Shown here in pieces: positions 25,601-40,600 of a DNA stretch of 64,000 bases. The stretch comes from Aphrocallistes beatrix (lineage: Eukaryota > Porifera > Hexactinellida > Sceptrulophora > Aphrocallistidae). The translations under genes and the position numbers were made by a program. Position 1 is the first letter of the stretch; each line of letters starts with the position of its first letter. Below the pieces are notes generated by a model. It ran no database searches and was not told the origin of the DNA. It worked only from the letters and a program-made list of their open reading frames with translations. The stretch lies in contig OY725506.1 in the NCBI GenBank assembly GCA_963281255.1, positions 1,717,001 to 1,781,000 on the forward strand, written 5' to 3'.

Positions 25601-28600
25601 ATACACATATTTCTTACACACTAAACGCTACTTTTGATATGTCCGGAAGAACATTACTACCTCGAGGAAGTAACGAAGGCTTGCAAGCTATGATTGTTAT
25701 ATCGGATACAGTCCCGCCTACTTTGAATAGTTTTCATCTCGACATGAATGAAGGATATTTGAATCTTACTTTCTCAGAGAGTGTGCGTGCTGACTCTCTG
25801 AAAATTGGGAACATCGAGATACTGGACGAACAGGCAGCTGTTCCAAGCCTTATGGTTACACTATCCAACAGCCTCGTAAGGACATTTGGTTTCGAACTTG
25901 TCCTGCGAATTGATCTCAGTCCATTCGACTTGAATTCTCTCAAGGCTACCAAACAATTAGCTGATTCATTTGCATCTACATACCTCTCGATCCTCAACGA
26001 CACTGTTCTTGATATTAGCAATAATGGCATTTTGGAGATAACGACTTCAAATGCTTTACCTTTGAGTGTTTCCGATTATATAGCTGATACAACTGCCCCT
26101 CTTCTGGTTGCATTCAATGCGTTTCTTGTCACAGAACCAATGACTTTGCAACTTGTTTTTAATGAAGCTATAGAAGCCGCGAGTTTTGTGATAAACCGGG
26201 TGACTTTAACTGCCGGACCGTTAAATTCTTTTGTTAACTATCAGCTTACTTCATCCAGTTCGTTTATTTTGGAAGGTTCAAATACTATTAACATCACTAT
26301 TGGCAATGTTGACTTGGAAAATATTCGTCCATTGTCTCCTTTGTTCATTTATAGAAACTCCAGTTATGTGAATTTGGATAGTCGTACTATATCTGATAAT
26401 GCACTTAGTCCTAACTTCATCAGCTCTGTGGAAAATTTTTCCGTCTCAATTTACAATGTGGATTTGATTCCCCCTCAATTGACTAACTTTACTTTGGATC
26501 TGAATTCAGAGCGTCTTCTACTAACCTTTAATGAAGCCGTTCAACCTAGCACCTTTGATCCTAACACTATCACTCTCACCAATTCCCTTGATCAGTCACT
26601 CACTCTTTTGTCTTCTTCCTCCCTAACTCAGTCTGACATCATTCTTCAAGCCATTCTATCCTCTGATCAGATTAATTTAATAAAGAACAATTCACTCCTT
26701 GCAACTAATACCAGTAATACTTACATTAATTTCACTTACGGAATTATTGCAGATATTGCAGATAATGTTGCTAGAGCGCAAACAACACCTTTTCAGGCCG
26801 GGCAGGTTATCCTTGATATTACTAAACCCAAGCTTTTATATTACGATTTAAACATTGACACGTGTTTTGTTTCTCTGCAATTTGACGAGGTAGTATCCTT
26901 ATCATCTTTTGACGCGCGTTATTTGACCTTCCAGGATTCACCAGGAGCTTTTCCTGCCTACTCCTATACTCTTAAAGGCTATCAAAATTATTTTTTAAAT
27001 GGCTTGATTCTCAATTTTGAATTATTAGAAATGGACAAAAACAACTTAAAGGCAATCTCACAACTTGCGATCTCTGTCTCAACAACATGGATCGCCATAG
27101 AACCAGAACTTATTCAAGATCGCTCTTCTAACTATGTAGAAGCGATAAGGAGAGTAAATGCACGACAGGTCAGGAGCTATGTCAACGATACTCTCAATCC
27201 TCAGTTAATTAGTTTCGATTTGGATCTTAATACAGGCCAGGTTTCCTTCTCCTTTGATGAAACAGTCGATGCTTCTACTTTTGTGCCTTCACAATTTATT
27301 CTTATTAATCAAAGAACCTCTTCCCCGCTATCACGAATCCCAATTAATACAACGGCCATCACTACACAACAACCTTCTCCCTTGGTTTCTTTCATCATCA
27401 GTAATGAAGAACTCAACTTAATCAAACTAGATCCCACGATTTGCACTTCCAGTTCTGCAGGAGATTGCTTTCTATCCATCCAGGGTTCAAATGCAATATT
27501 TGATCAAGTTGGTATCCCCATCCACCCTGTTGCCAACACAGAAGCTATTTCGGTCAATCTTATTACTCCAGACCAATCTCCACCTCAACTTAGTGTTTTC
27601 ATGTTGTTTGACTATGTATCTAGCTCGATTCAACTTAGCTTCAATGAACCAATAAATTCTTCTTCTGTCGACTATACTAAAATTAGGATCCAAAGCCTCT
27701 TCTTTGATACCACCGATTCCTATTTTCTTTCGGAGGGTACTGACCTTACTCAAGCCAACTCTGTCATCATATCTATTGGTGTTAGTGCTTCAGATCTGTT
27801 CGTAATTCAGGAGAGAGTGAACCTTTGTTTTAATCCAGGGAGTTGCTACATTTTCTTTCAAGCCGGTGCAGTATATGATGTATTTGGAAACGCCAATCAA
27901 GAATTTGAACTTAATTTTCCAGGATTTCCTGCTTATATACTTCGTGCCGATTCCAGTGCACCACTATTGCGAAATTTTACTCTCGACCTGAATTCTGGAT
28001 TTGTGATCCTAACCTTCACAGAACCAATGCTAGCTTCCTCTCTGAATACGTCTGGCATCACTATTGGAATCGATCCTATGTTAGATCACTCTATTACACT
28101 TTCAGGAGGCCAAACCAATTCGTCTGACTCTGACCGAATAATATTCATTATGTTATCTCGTTCTGACCTAAATATGTTCAAGTCTACTATTCCCCTTTTC
28201 TCAAATACGAACACTTTCCTGACTTTACAATCTACAACAATAATGGATATTAGCTCTAATCCTGTCACTGTCATTGATTCAACACCTCTTCGTGTTGAGA
28301 TATTTGTATCTGACTCAAGTGGACCTGACGTCGATCGCTTTACACTAGATCTCAACTCAAATACAATAATTCTTACTTTCGATGAACCAACAAATATGAC
28401 AGTTCTAATGATTTCGGGCATCAAAATATTTTCTACCTCGAGCACATCCTCACCTAACATTACCCTTAATACCAGTTCCTTACTTCCTGCTTTTTCAAAC
28501 ACTATCATCGGAATTCAACTATCATCAGAAGACATTACTATTATCAAAAACACCGAAGCTTTAGCGACTTCGGATTTAAACACCTATTTGTTTATCTCTG

Positions 28601-31600
28601 GTTCTTCTATTACAGACATACGAGGCAATTACAATCTAGACATTGGCCCTCTTCGTGTATCAACTTTTATTCCTGATACAACTCGTCCAATGCTAATTTC
28701 TTACAGCCTTTATATTCAATCTGGAGTTCTCTCGCTTTCATTTGATGACCTAATGAATGTGTCTACATTTGATTCTTCTGCTATCACCATACAATCTAGC
28801 AAACTGGCAATTCCAGGTCAAGCGATCCAGCTCACTAATACCTCCCGCATTTCTACTAGTGAAAATGCATTTATTGTCCCTGTACAACTCTCAGATTTTG
28901 ATCTTCTACGAATCCGCGATAATAGAATGATCGCTACTACTCAAGCAAACCTCTTCCTCACTATCCAGGCATTTGCTATCGATAATGTAGATCAGATAGA
29001 TGTCCTTGCTATAACAGATGGAAAGGCATTGGCTGGCACGCTTATACCAGACTTAACACCACTTTTCCTTGTTAATTTTATTTTGGATTTAGACGATGGT
29101 TCACTTCTACTAAATTTTAATGAATTTGTTATTGAATCTTCTCTCAACATTGCAAATGGTCTCTTTCTTTTGAGTGCTCCTTCATCCACTAACCAACTGC
29201 CTATTACCACAGGTTCCTTATCTCGCACCAGTGATGGGAAAGGCATCCAAGTTTTTCTTACCACTCAAGACAGGAACTCACTTGTTCTTAATACAAATCT
29301 TGGAACCAATACGAGCAATACATATATTTCATTTGGTATTGATTTTATTCGAGATTTAGCTTCCAATCCTATTATGAGCATTTTAGTGTCTTCTCCCTTT
29401 CAATCTTCATCCATTATTAATGATACCACATCGCCTCAACTATCTCAATTCTCTCTCAATATCGACACCGGAATTTTATCTCTCGAGTTTTCCGAAACTG
29501 TGCTTTCAACAGCTATAAATTTCACGGCCATTTCGTTGCAATCTTCTGCGAGTATCTTTGCTTCTGCTCAGAACTATACACTCACAAATGGGTCTGCTAT
29601 CTCTCCAAGCGGATTTTTAATTGATTTAATTGTATCTAAGGAAGACTTAAATGCCATAAAAGCCAGGACTTTGCTTGGTTCACTAATTACAAATTCTTTT
29701 ATTTCCATTGGTAGTTCAGCATTTGTTGACTTTTCTGGGAATTCTATCAGCCCTATATCATCAAATTCCGCAACTATGGCAAACTCAGTTTCCATTGATA
29801 TTACTCGTCCTAATCTTATAGATTTTGATTTGGATATGGATTCTGGTATCATTTCGCTATTTTTTGACGAAACTATTTTAGTTTCAGATATTGATTATTC
29901 TAAAATTTTGTTATTCTCTGGTTCTAACATTATACTGAGCCTGAGTCAGTACACACTCACTGGCGGAACTCCTCTAAATGGAAATAGTGACATTCTATTG
30001 ATCGGTTTAAATGAGTTAGACTTGGCAAGTATTCAATCCAATACTCTCCTGGCAGTGGATAATTCCACTTCTTACCTCTTCTTAGATGACAGTGGAGCAC
30101 CTGCTGGGACATCCTTTGCATTTGTAGACACCAGTGCCATGCGCAACTATGTGGTGCAAGCACTTGGTACGGCCACCAAGAGAGTAAGGAATTTTATACC
30201 AGACACTACAGCACCAACTTTACTTGAGTTCACAATAAATCTTAACACTGGAATACTAACTATGGTGTTTGATGAGGTTATCATGGTATCTGCCATTTCA
30301 AATCTTTCTAAGTTCCTGATCCATCCTTCAATTAACCCATCTACAGGCCAGTCATACGACCTTAATGGCGGATCTGTAATTACCTCTTCTAACAGCAAGA
30401 CTGTTAGTCTACTAATTATTGATTCAACGCTCTCAAATCTAAAAGCTGACGCAAGTATTGCCACCCAATCTAACACCACCTTCCTCCAAATTCTTGAAGG
30501 TGGATTGATTGACATGGTAGGAAACAGATTCAATACCACCATACTTCTACAGGCTTCACTAGTCATTGTGGATGATAAAAGGCCAACTCTAGATGCATTT
30601 TCTCTTAACCTTAATCTCGGGCAGATCAGTCTCACCTTTTCTGAGGTCATAAATTCTACGGAATTTGATGTAACCATGCTGAGTATCTATAATCATGGAT
30701 CTCTCCCTACCACATCCGGTATTCGTCTATCCTCAACGAGCCTGATCATCACCAGTTTGGTGTCCGATGTTCTCACAATTCAACTTGCTGCTGAAGATAT
30801 AAACTTGCTAAATGATGATTTATTAATTGCCACTAATGTCAACAATAGTTTCATTACAATAGAAGAAAACTCATTGTCAGATATTTCGCTCAATCTTCTT
30901 GTTGGTATTAGTTTGCCGGGAGCACTACAAGTTTCTGGATTCACTGGAGATTCTACGATGCCCCTCCTTTTGAACTTTGACCTTGATATGAATACAGGAC
31001 TGTTACTATTGATTTTCTCTGAGTCAATTAGTCAAGCATCATTTGACCCAACTGCCATCACATTCTATGCTGCTAATGTAAGTAATGCCGAATCATATAG
31101 ACTTCAGGTTAATTCTCTTACTTCAAGTAAGCTTTCCGAAACAACTTTGCAGTTTAGCTTACCTTCAATGGACCTTAATGCTCTCAAGATATCGAGGAAT
31201 TTAGCATTCTTCTCAAACAACACTTATATTTCGTACACATCAAACTTAATTTCTGATAATGCAGGTAATCAGGCTGATGAGAAATCTCCAGAAAATGCTA
31301 TTCGTGTACGTAACTTCATCAGAGATGTTTCTTCACCGACTCTTCTCTCTTGGGACATTGACATGGATGGCTCTGGAAACTTTACTCTTCACTTTACAGA
31401 GACGGTTGATGTCGATTCACTTGATCTTTCTCAGATTAGAATTCAGATTAGTGAGTTTGTTCCTGCCGTGTCTCCATCCCCATCTGCCAGTTTCAAGCCT
31501 TCAATTAATTCTCCTGACATTACACTAAATTTTAATAACTCAGATCTAAATGAGATAAAAAGGTTGCAACTGTGCACCTCTGATTTGGATTGTTACATCT

Positions 31601-34600
31601 CCTACCCTAACACTTCTATTTTTGATATATTTGGCAACCCTGTCGTACCAAGGACTTCTAATGAAGGCCTCAGAGTAGATTCTCATATTCCAGATACAAC
31701 AGCTCCTCAACTAGCTCAATTTATTCGGTTTGACAAAGACTCGGGTGAGATTACACTCAGCTTTACAGAAACGATTAATGCTTCATCAATTCAAATACCA
31801 CATCTCTATCTCCAAGACTGGTATCAGGATGACGACAGCCTCAATTCAGTTAGGCAGCTTACTCAAGCTGCTATAATCACCTCCGACAGTTCCATTCTCA
31901 CACTTCGCCTGTCACAAAATGACTTCAATTCCATCAAAGCCGATCAAACTCTCTGTAATATTGGATCGACCTGTTGGATCCGATTTAATCGAATGTTTAT
32001 ATCAGACATGAATGGTAACCTTGTTATCGCAGTCCTCAACAGCACTATTTTCCAAGAGTCGGAAAATCCTGGCGATTTTATCCGAGATAGCACAACTCCC
32101 AATCTTATCAGTTATGATCTGGACCTAGATGATGGTATTATAGCTTTCACTTTTGATGAGACAGTTGATGTTCAATCGTTTGACGCACTTAAAATCAACT
32201 TTACTAATGTGTATGGTAATGTGTCATTCAGCCTCACGGGATCCAACATAATCACTACTGCCAATGGCATAACTTCCTCTTATCGTCTTTTAGTTCCAGA
32301 TTTAGTATTCCTGAAAGCCAACGATGACCTTGCAATTAGTGAAGACACGACATTTATTTCTTTCAGTACTTTTATAGAAGACACTAGTTCTAATCCGATT
32401 AATCCTCTCAACACCAGCTTGGCGGTGAGCAATTATGCTAAAGACTCTACTCCTCCTCTCTTAATCCAATTCACAGAATTAGATCTTAATCAAGAAACTA
32501 TAACTTTATCGTTTAATGAACCCATCAACGAGAACCTTATCGACTTTTCGCTCATCTCTCTACTTGGTTCTCCAAACGATACAATAGTCACACTGTCTGG
32601 ATCTAAATCGATCAATGCTCGTGTTTTGAGAACTGAAATTACCTTTTCTCTAACTGATGTTGATATTCGCTCCATTAAAGTATCGAGTCCCAACATTGCC
32701 ACTAGCACATCTAATAGCTATATCTCTTTGCAACTTTCTGCATTTGAAGATACTTCTGGAAACAAAATTGATGTTGTTTCTTCTCAAACCCCAATTCAAG
32801 CTGGTTCTTTCATTCCCGATACAAAGAGCCCTGAACTATTATCATATAGCCTCGATATGGATATTGGGTTTTTGAGGCTTACATTTGATGATATTATGGA
32901 TTTTAGTACTGTCAGATTTGATTCTTTTGGTTTCCAAAATATTCAGAATAACAATGGCTCTTCTGTCATTGTATTCCTTACCAGTGGAACTGTTTCAACA
33001 TCACTTGATTATGAAATCACCATCCTATTGAGTCCAACTGATCTTGATCGTATTAAAGCAAATGGCATTGCTCTTTCTAACAGTTCAACATTCATTGTAT
33101 TAAATGCCGACGCCGTTCTAGGTGTACCTAATGTATTGATAATTCCCTCTCTCACTCAGAATGCAGAACAAGTTAGTCAATTTACTCCTGATACCACACC
33201 TCCACGACTGACTTCTTTTGTTTTTGATCTCAGTATTGGGTTAATCCAACTTCAATTCTCAGAGGTTGTCTTAACAGAATCGTTTGATCCGACAAGCTTA
33301 ATTATCCAATCTACCCTTGAGTTGGACTCATCCACAGAAATCTTACGCTTGAATGGAGGTATCGCTTCTACATCATTACCGGTTAGAGAGTTTAATCTTA
33401 CCCTCACAACAGGTGATGTCAATATAATTAAAGGAAATCCCCAAATAGGAACAAACATTGAAAATACATATATTGCTGTATCTCCCTCTTTCATTAACGA
33501 CACCTTCTATAATCCTGTTGAAGAAATTTCTACTACTAGAGCTCTAAAAGCATCTTTGCTTCTTCCCGATTTTTCGCCTCCACTTCTCAATTCTTTTGCA
33601 TTCGATCTTAATTTAGGATTGATTGATTTGACTTTTAGCGAATCTGTAAATGCTAGCAACATTCAACCTACTGCGTTCACAATCCAAGGAAAAGAAGTAA
33701 TCACTCTAATCGATACTGATTACCACCAGATTATTAGCGCTACAGCTTCAACTGATAACTCTGCCTTTATTCAGTTGATGCTTAGCCCCTCTGACCTTAA
33801 CTCAATAAAGCAGAATCGAGGAGTTGCTACGTTTTTAAATAATACCTATTTAACCCATTCTAACCAAGCAGTTACTGATACTAATAACCAGCTAATTTTC
33901 TCCCGATCAGTTGGGCTCTTAGCATCTGCCTTCATCAATGATACTACAGCACCTCAACTACTATCTTTTGAAGTAGATATGAATATTGGAATACTCACTC
34001 TTACTTTTACAGAGACTATCGATCCTAATACAGTTGATCCCACTAAGTTTTCTCTGTATAGTAGCTCTCTGAATTCACCTACCCGGTTGAATTTGAATTT
34101 GACTGGCGGTACTGTATCCAACATACCTTCTCAGTTTATTATGTTAACGCTGAACTTTGAGGATGTAAATACCCTCAAATCACTGGATAACTTTTATACC
34201 CTCGAGTCAAACTCATTTCTAACTATCAAAAGAAGTGCCGCTAGGGATATGGCCGGGAACTATGTTGAGTCGGTAACTGAGCCATTAATATCTACTAAAT
34301 TCACTACTGATATCACGAGTCCACAATTGACAGAATTTGATCTTAACTTGAACTCGAATATTATAGTTTTAACCTTTTCAGAAACAGTAATTTCAAGTGC
34401 TTTAGATGTAACTGGGATCACTGTTCAAAACTCCTTACTTGGCCCTACAGAATTTTACATGCTTACTGGTGGTACCATCTCTCCAAGCCTAGGAGCAGTA
34501 ATTTCTATTTTCTTGACCAGATCTGATGTCAATGAAATTAATAAACTTCTAATGCTAGCTTCCAATAATGGCAACTCATTTCTTAACTTAAAAGTGGACA

Positions 34601-37600
34601 TCGTATCTGATACTTCCAATAATCTAAATACAAACGTTACCCTTCAAGTTAGAAATTACACTCTAGATAGAACTCCACCCACTCTAACTAACTTTTCACT
34701 CGATCAAACTGGCGATATTCCAACAGTTTTTCTATCTCTCACTTTCTCTGAAACAGTTTTAGCTAGTTCTCTACAGCCTATTGCGTTCACGATTCATTCC
34801 ACCTCGTCTGGAAATTCTCCAATTCAGATCAGCGGAACTGGATCAATGTTAAACGAATTCATATTGTCAATTGATCTAGATCCTTCTGTTGTCGATCAGA
34901 TTCGGAACCAACCGCCTTTAGGAAGGAGCACCAATTACACTTACATTAGTGTCCAAGCAAATGGTATCAGAGATGTAGTTTCCATTCCCATTCTAGCTAT
35001 CCCGAGTACAAATGCTATCCGTGCCTCTAGTGTAACAGCTGATTTCATTCCTCCAACTCTTTCAGAGTTCACACTGGACCTTAATCAACAAACACTGATA
35101 CTAACTTTCTCTGAGGTTGTACAAGGTTCCACTCTTGATCCTTCTCGAATAACGATACAATCACTATCCAATGATGATACGATATCTCAAGCTCTCATTA
35201 ACAGTAGTGTTCTTACTTTCAACTCCTCTGTTGTCTCGATAATGTTCTCTTCATTTTTCTTCACTTTGATTAAAAACAATTCAAACCTGGGAGTGTATGT
35301 GAACAGCACGTATCTAAACATTGCACAAGATTATGTCCTCGACTTGTCTAGCAATCTTGCAGATGGAATTAACTTTACGAATGCACTTAGAGCTAGCATT
35401 GTAATTCCTGACCAAACACCTCCTGAACTCCTAACCTTTTCTATCAATCTCTTAACTGATGAAATTATCCTCTCTTTCTCTGAACCGGTGAGTGAACTAT
35501 CTTTTGATTCCAGACATATTACTATTTTAGATGCACCAGCTGTTCTTCCACAAGTTTCTCACACACTTCAGAAACAAATTAATGTCAGATCCGAGAATCT
35601 GTCAACTGTAATCATTTTCCAGATATCTTTCGACGATTCGGCATTGTTGAAGAGTCTTGCGACCATAGCAACAAGAAGAGAGGATACCTATCTAGCCACT
35701 GACCCTGAAGCAGTTGCTGACGTAGATGGAAATCTTCTTGAACGGATTTCTCAATCCAACGCCATACAAGCGTTATTTTTCATTGCGAAGGATGTTCCAT
35801 CTCGTCCTACAGCCTTCTCGTTAAATTTTAATGACAGAACAATAGTGATCACTTTTGATGATCGTGTAAATGCATCTGAATTTAAGGTTAATTTCTTGAC
35901 CATTTCTACTGGAGTAAGCGAGTTACAGCTATCCACAAGCATTCCAGTACCAGATATTACACAAAACGTAATTATTCAGTTAGGTGATGAAGAATTTGAT
36001 TTTATTGTCCTAAATCAAATATGTGCAACTAGTCTTGGGTGCTCCCTAACTATTTTGGAAGGTGCAACATCTGATATATTCGGTCAACCCTCTGCTCCTA
36101 ATACACTTAACAATACAGAGGCTACTATTATTGCTGATGATACTAAACCATTTTTAACTCGATTTGATGCAATTGATATCATAACTGGGCTAATTAATCT
36201 GACATTCTCAGAAGTTATCAATCCTCTTTCGCTTAATATAACTGCTATTAAGCTGCAATCTCTATTTGAGGCGCCTGACCAAGTTGTTCGACTTTCTCAA
36301 GCCGACTTTTTGACACCAAATAGTACTGGCATTACTCTAAAGCTTAGTCAGGCTGATCTGGATACAATTCAGAGGAGAGACAACCTTTGTTCCATGCGAG
36401 CTAATTGCTACCTGACAATGGATGCTCTCGGTATTGCGGATTTGGCCGGCAATCTGAATCAACCCGTTTTTGATGGATTTCCAGGATTTATTGTTAATAG
36501 TTTTATAGCCGATAATGAACCACCTCGATTGATATCTTGGGATTTTGATTTGAAACAATATCGTATCTTTCTAAATTTTTCAGAGCTTATCAGTATTTCT
36601 ACCTTCGATCCATCTGCCATTACTCTACAAACGTCGCAAGGAGCTCCTGAATCCATAGCATCTTATACACTTACTGGTGGAGAGGTACTAACTTCTACTG
36701 ACACCAATAATTTCAGCTTTATGTTGACTTCACTAGATGAGTTCACTCTTAAGTCTACAATTCTTACTTTTGGAACCATGTCTATTTTTCTCTCTGCTAC
36801 AAATGCAACTTGTTTTGATCTGGCCTTCAGAGCTAACCCTCTAAACCCCATTGTTACTGAATTTGCACTCCAAGCAAATTCTATCACTCGAGATGACATT
36901 CCGCCTGTTCTTACAAAATTTTCTTTAGATTTAGATTCTAATACGCTTGAACTCACTTTCTCCGAACCAATCATTGCTACCAACTTCACTATTCCTGGCA
37001 TTTCAATAGCTTCCACTTCGAACATTTCAGATCCTCAGTCTATTGAGATAGTGCTCAACGGAGGCTTCATTACAGCCCTAACTAATTATACGTCTTCGAT
37101 ATCTATTGGTTTGACGTTAAATGATATAGTTAGGATCAAACTCAATCTTAGTATCGGCAATGCACGGGAAGACTCTTTCCTTAGCATCCCTTCAGCTGCT
37201 TACACTGATACTAACCTGAACTACAATATGGAAACTAGCCGCACTCAAGCTGAAGAAGTTACTCGCGATACAACAAGGCCCCAACTCTCTTCTTTCTCAC
37301 TTAACATAGTTACTGGTCGATTAAATCTCACTTTTGATGATCTTGTAAGCAACTCTACCTTTGATATATCTGCTCTAACTATCCAAAACTTGCCACTTAG
37401 CACATCAAGTTATACGCTAACTGCATCATCATACATTTTTAGCCCTTCCAGCTATCTTGGTTTAGTTCAAATATCTTCAAGTGATCTTCTCCAAATTCGA
37501 TCTAATCCCATAATTGCTCGTGGCATTGATTCTACATATCTCACTTTGCAAGCCTATGCTATTGATGACATCAACGGCTTAGATGTATTGGCCATTACAG

Positions 37601-40600
37601 ATGGAAATGGCATAATAGCCTCTGACTTTATCCCTGATACCTCTCCACCGTTTGTACAGCAAATTTCTTTTAATCTCGATGCTGGAACTATCAATATCAC
37701 TTTCAATGAATTTGTAAATCAATCTTCTTTTATCATTTCGAAATTTTCAATTCTGAACTCGTCACTTATTCAGAATCATGTTTTCAATCTCGGGACTCCA
37801 CAATACCTCGCTACATCTCTAGATGGATACACTCTAATTATCGCTATTTCAGACCAAGATTTAAATGCAATAAAACTGCTTAATGACTTTGCAACTTCAA
37901 GGGCTAATACACTGATATCTGGTGAGATTGGCTTCATCAAGGATTATGCTGGGTTAGATGCATTGCCCGTTGTTAATCTGGCCGTATCTCTGTTCATTAA
38001 TGACACTACACCTCCAGAACTTTCTTCTTTTGATTTAGATCTTGATATCGGTTTACTCGAACTAAGTTTTACAGAAGTTGTTTTAGCCAGTTCTCTCAAT
38101 ATTTCTCAATTGTCTTTTCAACCATTTGCCAACTCTTCTACTGTGCCTTCCCTTACCTATACACTTACATCTGCTGTTCTAATTAGCTCCAATGACATCG
38201 TTATACAGTTAGTTTTGTCCGAAATCGATATTGATGCTCTTAATAAGATCAATTTAGTAGCCAAAAGTGCAGAGCGATCATACATTAGCTTTTCTTCGGG
38301 ACTAATCCAAGACATGAGTTTCAATCCTGTCAGATCTGCCTCCATTCAAAACGGAGTTGCCGTCACTAACTTTATTCGAGATTCTACTCCGCCAACTCTT
38401 AATTCTTATACTTTAAATCTTAATACCTATACCCTCTCTTTGACGTTTGATGAAGTTGTTTCACCTATATCCCTAAATTTCCCAGAGTTAACTATTCGAG
38501 GTTCAAACTTTTTTCCTCTACCCTCAGTTAGCCTTAGTGGTGGTATGGTTTTTGGTTCTGAAAATGATGTAATTGACATTCAGTTATCCATTGCTGATCT
38601 TGACATTATTCAGAGTGACACAACCCTCGCCACTGATGCATCAAACACTTTCCTTTCTATCACCTCTAACTTCATTTCTGATGTATTTTCGAACCCTGTT
38701 AATCCTCAAGGACCGTTAGCTGCTCTCAATGTAACTCTTGATACGGATCTCCCTTATCTAGTTGAGTTCTCGCTTAATATGTCGAACTCACATCTCTTGT
38801 TAACCTTTTCTGAAGTATTAAACCGAGATTCTATTGTTCCATCAGTTTTTGAGTTCCGAAATAATGCTCAAGGTAGCATTAGATATACTCTACAAACGAC
38901 CGTTTACTCAGGCGCTAATAGTAGGATTATTGACATTACTCTAGCTCAAGAAGACTTCTTCGCGATTCAGTTAAATTCGGATATTGCTGTTTCTAGAGAG
39001 ACGACCTTTATTTTCTTACCCCAAAACTCCTTTTCTGACACAGCTGGGAATAGTAACGCTGCAATGAGTTCAGGAATTCAGGCAACAAACTTCTTTACAG
39101 ATTTGGTTGGCCCCTATATTGATAGCTTTGTACTTAACATTGGAACTGGAGTCTTACTTCTTACTTTTTCTGAACCGGTTCAATCCAATTTGAATTTGAC
39201 TGATATCACACTAATAAACACGAATCTTACTTCCACTGCCACCGAGTTTCTCAGACTCTCCACACAAACGACAGCAAACACGATGGACTCCATTGTTTTT
39301 GTGATACAAATGCACAGTTCCGACTTTAACCAATTACAAGCAAGTCCTAATCTCGGTAGTACTGTATCAAACACATACCTCACCCACACATCAGCCCTTG
39401 CTTCAGATGTATTCTCTATTCCTTCTCGATCCGTTGGATTTGTATCCTTTGCAATACAGGCAGCTCAGATCTTAACTGACACAGTACCTCCATCCTTACA
39501 ATTCTTCTCTATCGACTTGAACCTAGGTTTACTTGCATTAACATTTAGTGAAGCAATCAATATAAGTAACTTTGTTCCTACTGCTCTCTCACTTTATGGT
39601 TTAAATTCAACAGATTCTTCAGTAAGTACATTCACTTTAACTGGTGGTAGTTTTTCAAACTCTGCCCCATCTGTTGTTGACCTACTACTATCTTCAAATG
39701 ATATTGCTTCGATTAAAAAATCAACCTCTCTCGCAACCTCTGTAGATGACACTTACCTTTCTCACCCTGAAACTCTCATTACAGACTTGTCAGGATCTCT
39801 TACAGTAGCTATACTGCCCCAAAATGCATTGCAAGTCTCTAGCTACATAGCAGATTCTTCACCTCCCATCCTTCTTAATATCTCTATTAACCTCACGAAT
39901 AATATTGCGATGGTTACTTTTGATGAGCCTGTCAACTCTAGTACCTTCCTGACTAGTTCCATTTCGCTTTCTAATATATCAGCCTCTCACACACTTTCAG
40001 CGGGTATTATTTTATCCGATCCACTTGTTCAAGAGGTTACTTTTGTTCTATCCAAACAAGATCAGTTTATTTTGAAAACGAATAGTATGGAATCTGTCTG
40101 TTCTTCGACATGTTTCTTAACCGCACCTCAGGGGTTAGTATTTGATTTGGCACCTAGTCCTAATCCATCTCCGCCTTTTACTACCTCTGACTCGATCATG
40201 ATTCGATTTTTCCCAGATTTATCTCCACCAATCTTAACCTCGTTCGTTAGTTTAAATCTGAACAATGGTTACCTTAATCTCAGTTTTGATGAACCTCTTG
40301 ATCTCACCTCTGTTCAGACGTCAGTGCTTACCCTAAATGATGATTTCTTTGATGCTCAATCGAGCATAAACTTAACAAATGCAACCATATTTCCGAATGA
40401 ATTGGATACAAAACTCACCTTTCAGTTAAATCAAAATGATTTAGATAGAATTAAACTTGATACTTCTATTTGCACTCGACAGCGAGACTGTTATCTAAGG
40501 TTCTCTTCAGATTTTATTCGAGATACTGGAGGCAATCCTATTACGTCAGTTGTCGAGTCATTGTCTCCATCTATTACAGAGTATCCAGATACTTTTGTTT

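Larger units (their letters stand above)
23440..27945 (+). repeat. Zone 2 half-block A2 (12 domains)
   Basis: Domains start near 23440, 23833, 24214, 24580, 24964, 25330, 25702, 26083, 26458, 26812, 27184 and 27568. The third (24214) has 'LIFDDIMDVASF' and a drifted end 'SISSANGKQV'. The eighth (26083) is the long-hairpin position. A lone cysteine in the tenth (26863, 'DTCFVSLQF') has no visible partner. Length 4506 bases. Confidence 0.85.
27946..32082 (+). repeat. Zone 2 half-block B3 (11 domains)
   Basis: Domains start near 27946, 28309, 28672, 29047, 29419, 29797, 30199, 30568, 30949, 31321 and 31690. The third is the DVLAIT marker; the last two form the cysteine tandem pair. The second (28309) has lost the cysteine pair seen in its phase partners at 19753 and 54037 ('IFSTSSTSS' at the first site). 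Length 4137 bases. Confidence 0.85.
32083..36507 (+). repeat. Zone 2 half-block A4 (12 domains)
   Basis: Domains start near 32083, 32440, 32815, 33187, 33568, 33937, 34306, 34663, 35038, 35407, 35788 and 36133. The third (32815) has 'LTFDDIMDFSTV'. The eighth (34663) is the long-hairpin domain. The linker before the eleventh ('KDVPSRPTAF') is irregular. Length 4425 bases, the shortest 12-domain half. Confidence 0.85.

Noticed and set aside
30147..30677. Minus-strand open frame of 176 codons
   Set aside because: Same antisense register, no domain or ribosome-binding signal, and it covers intact copies of the plus-strand repeat.
40080..40130. Possible frameshift at the shortened cysteine loop
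   Set aside because: The reading frame and domain pattern continue unchanged on both sides; the loss is in frame.
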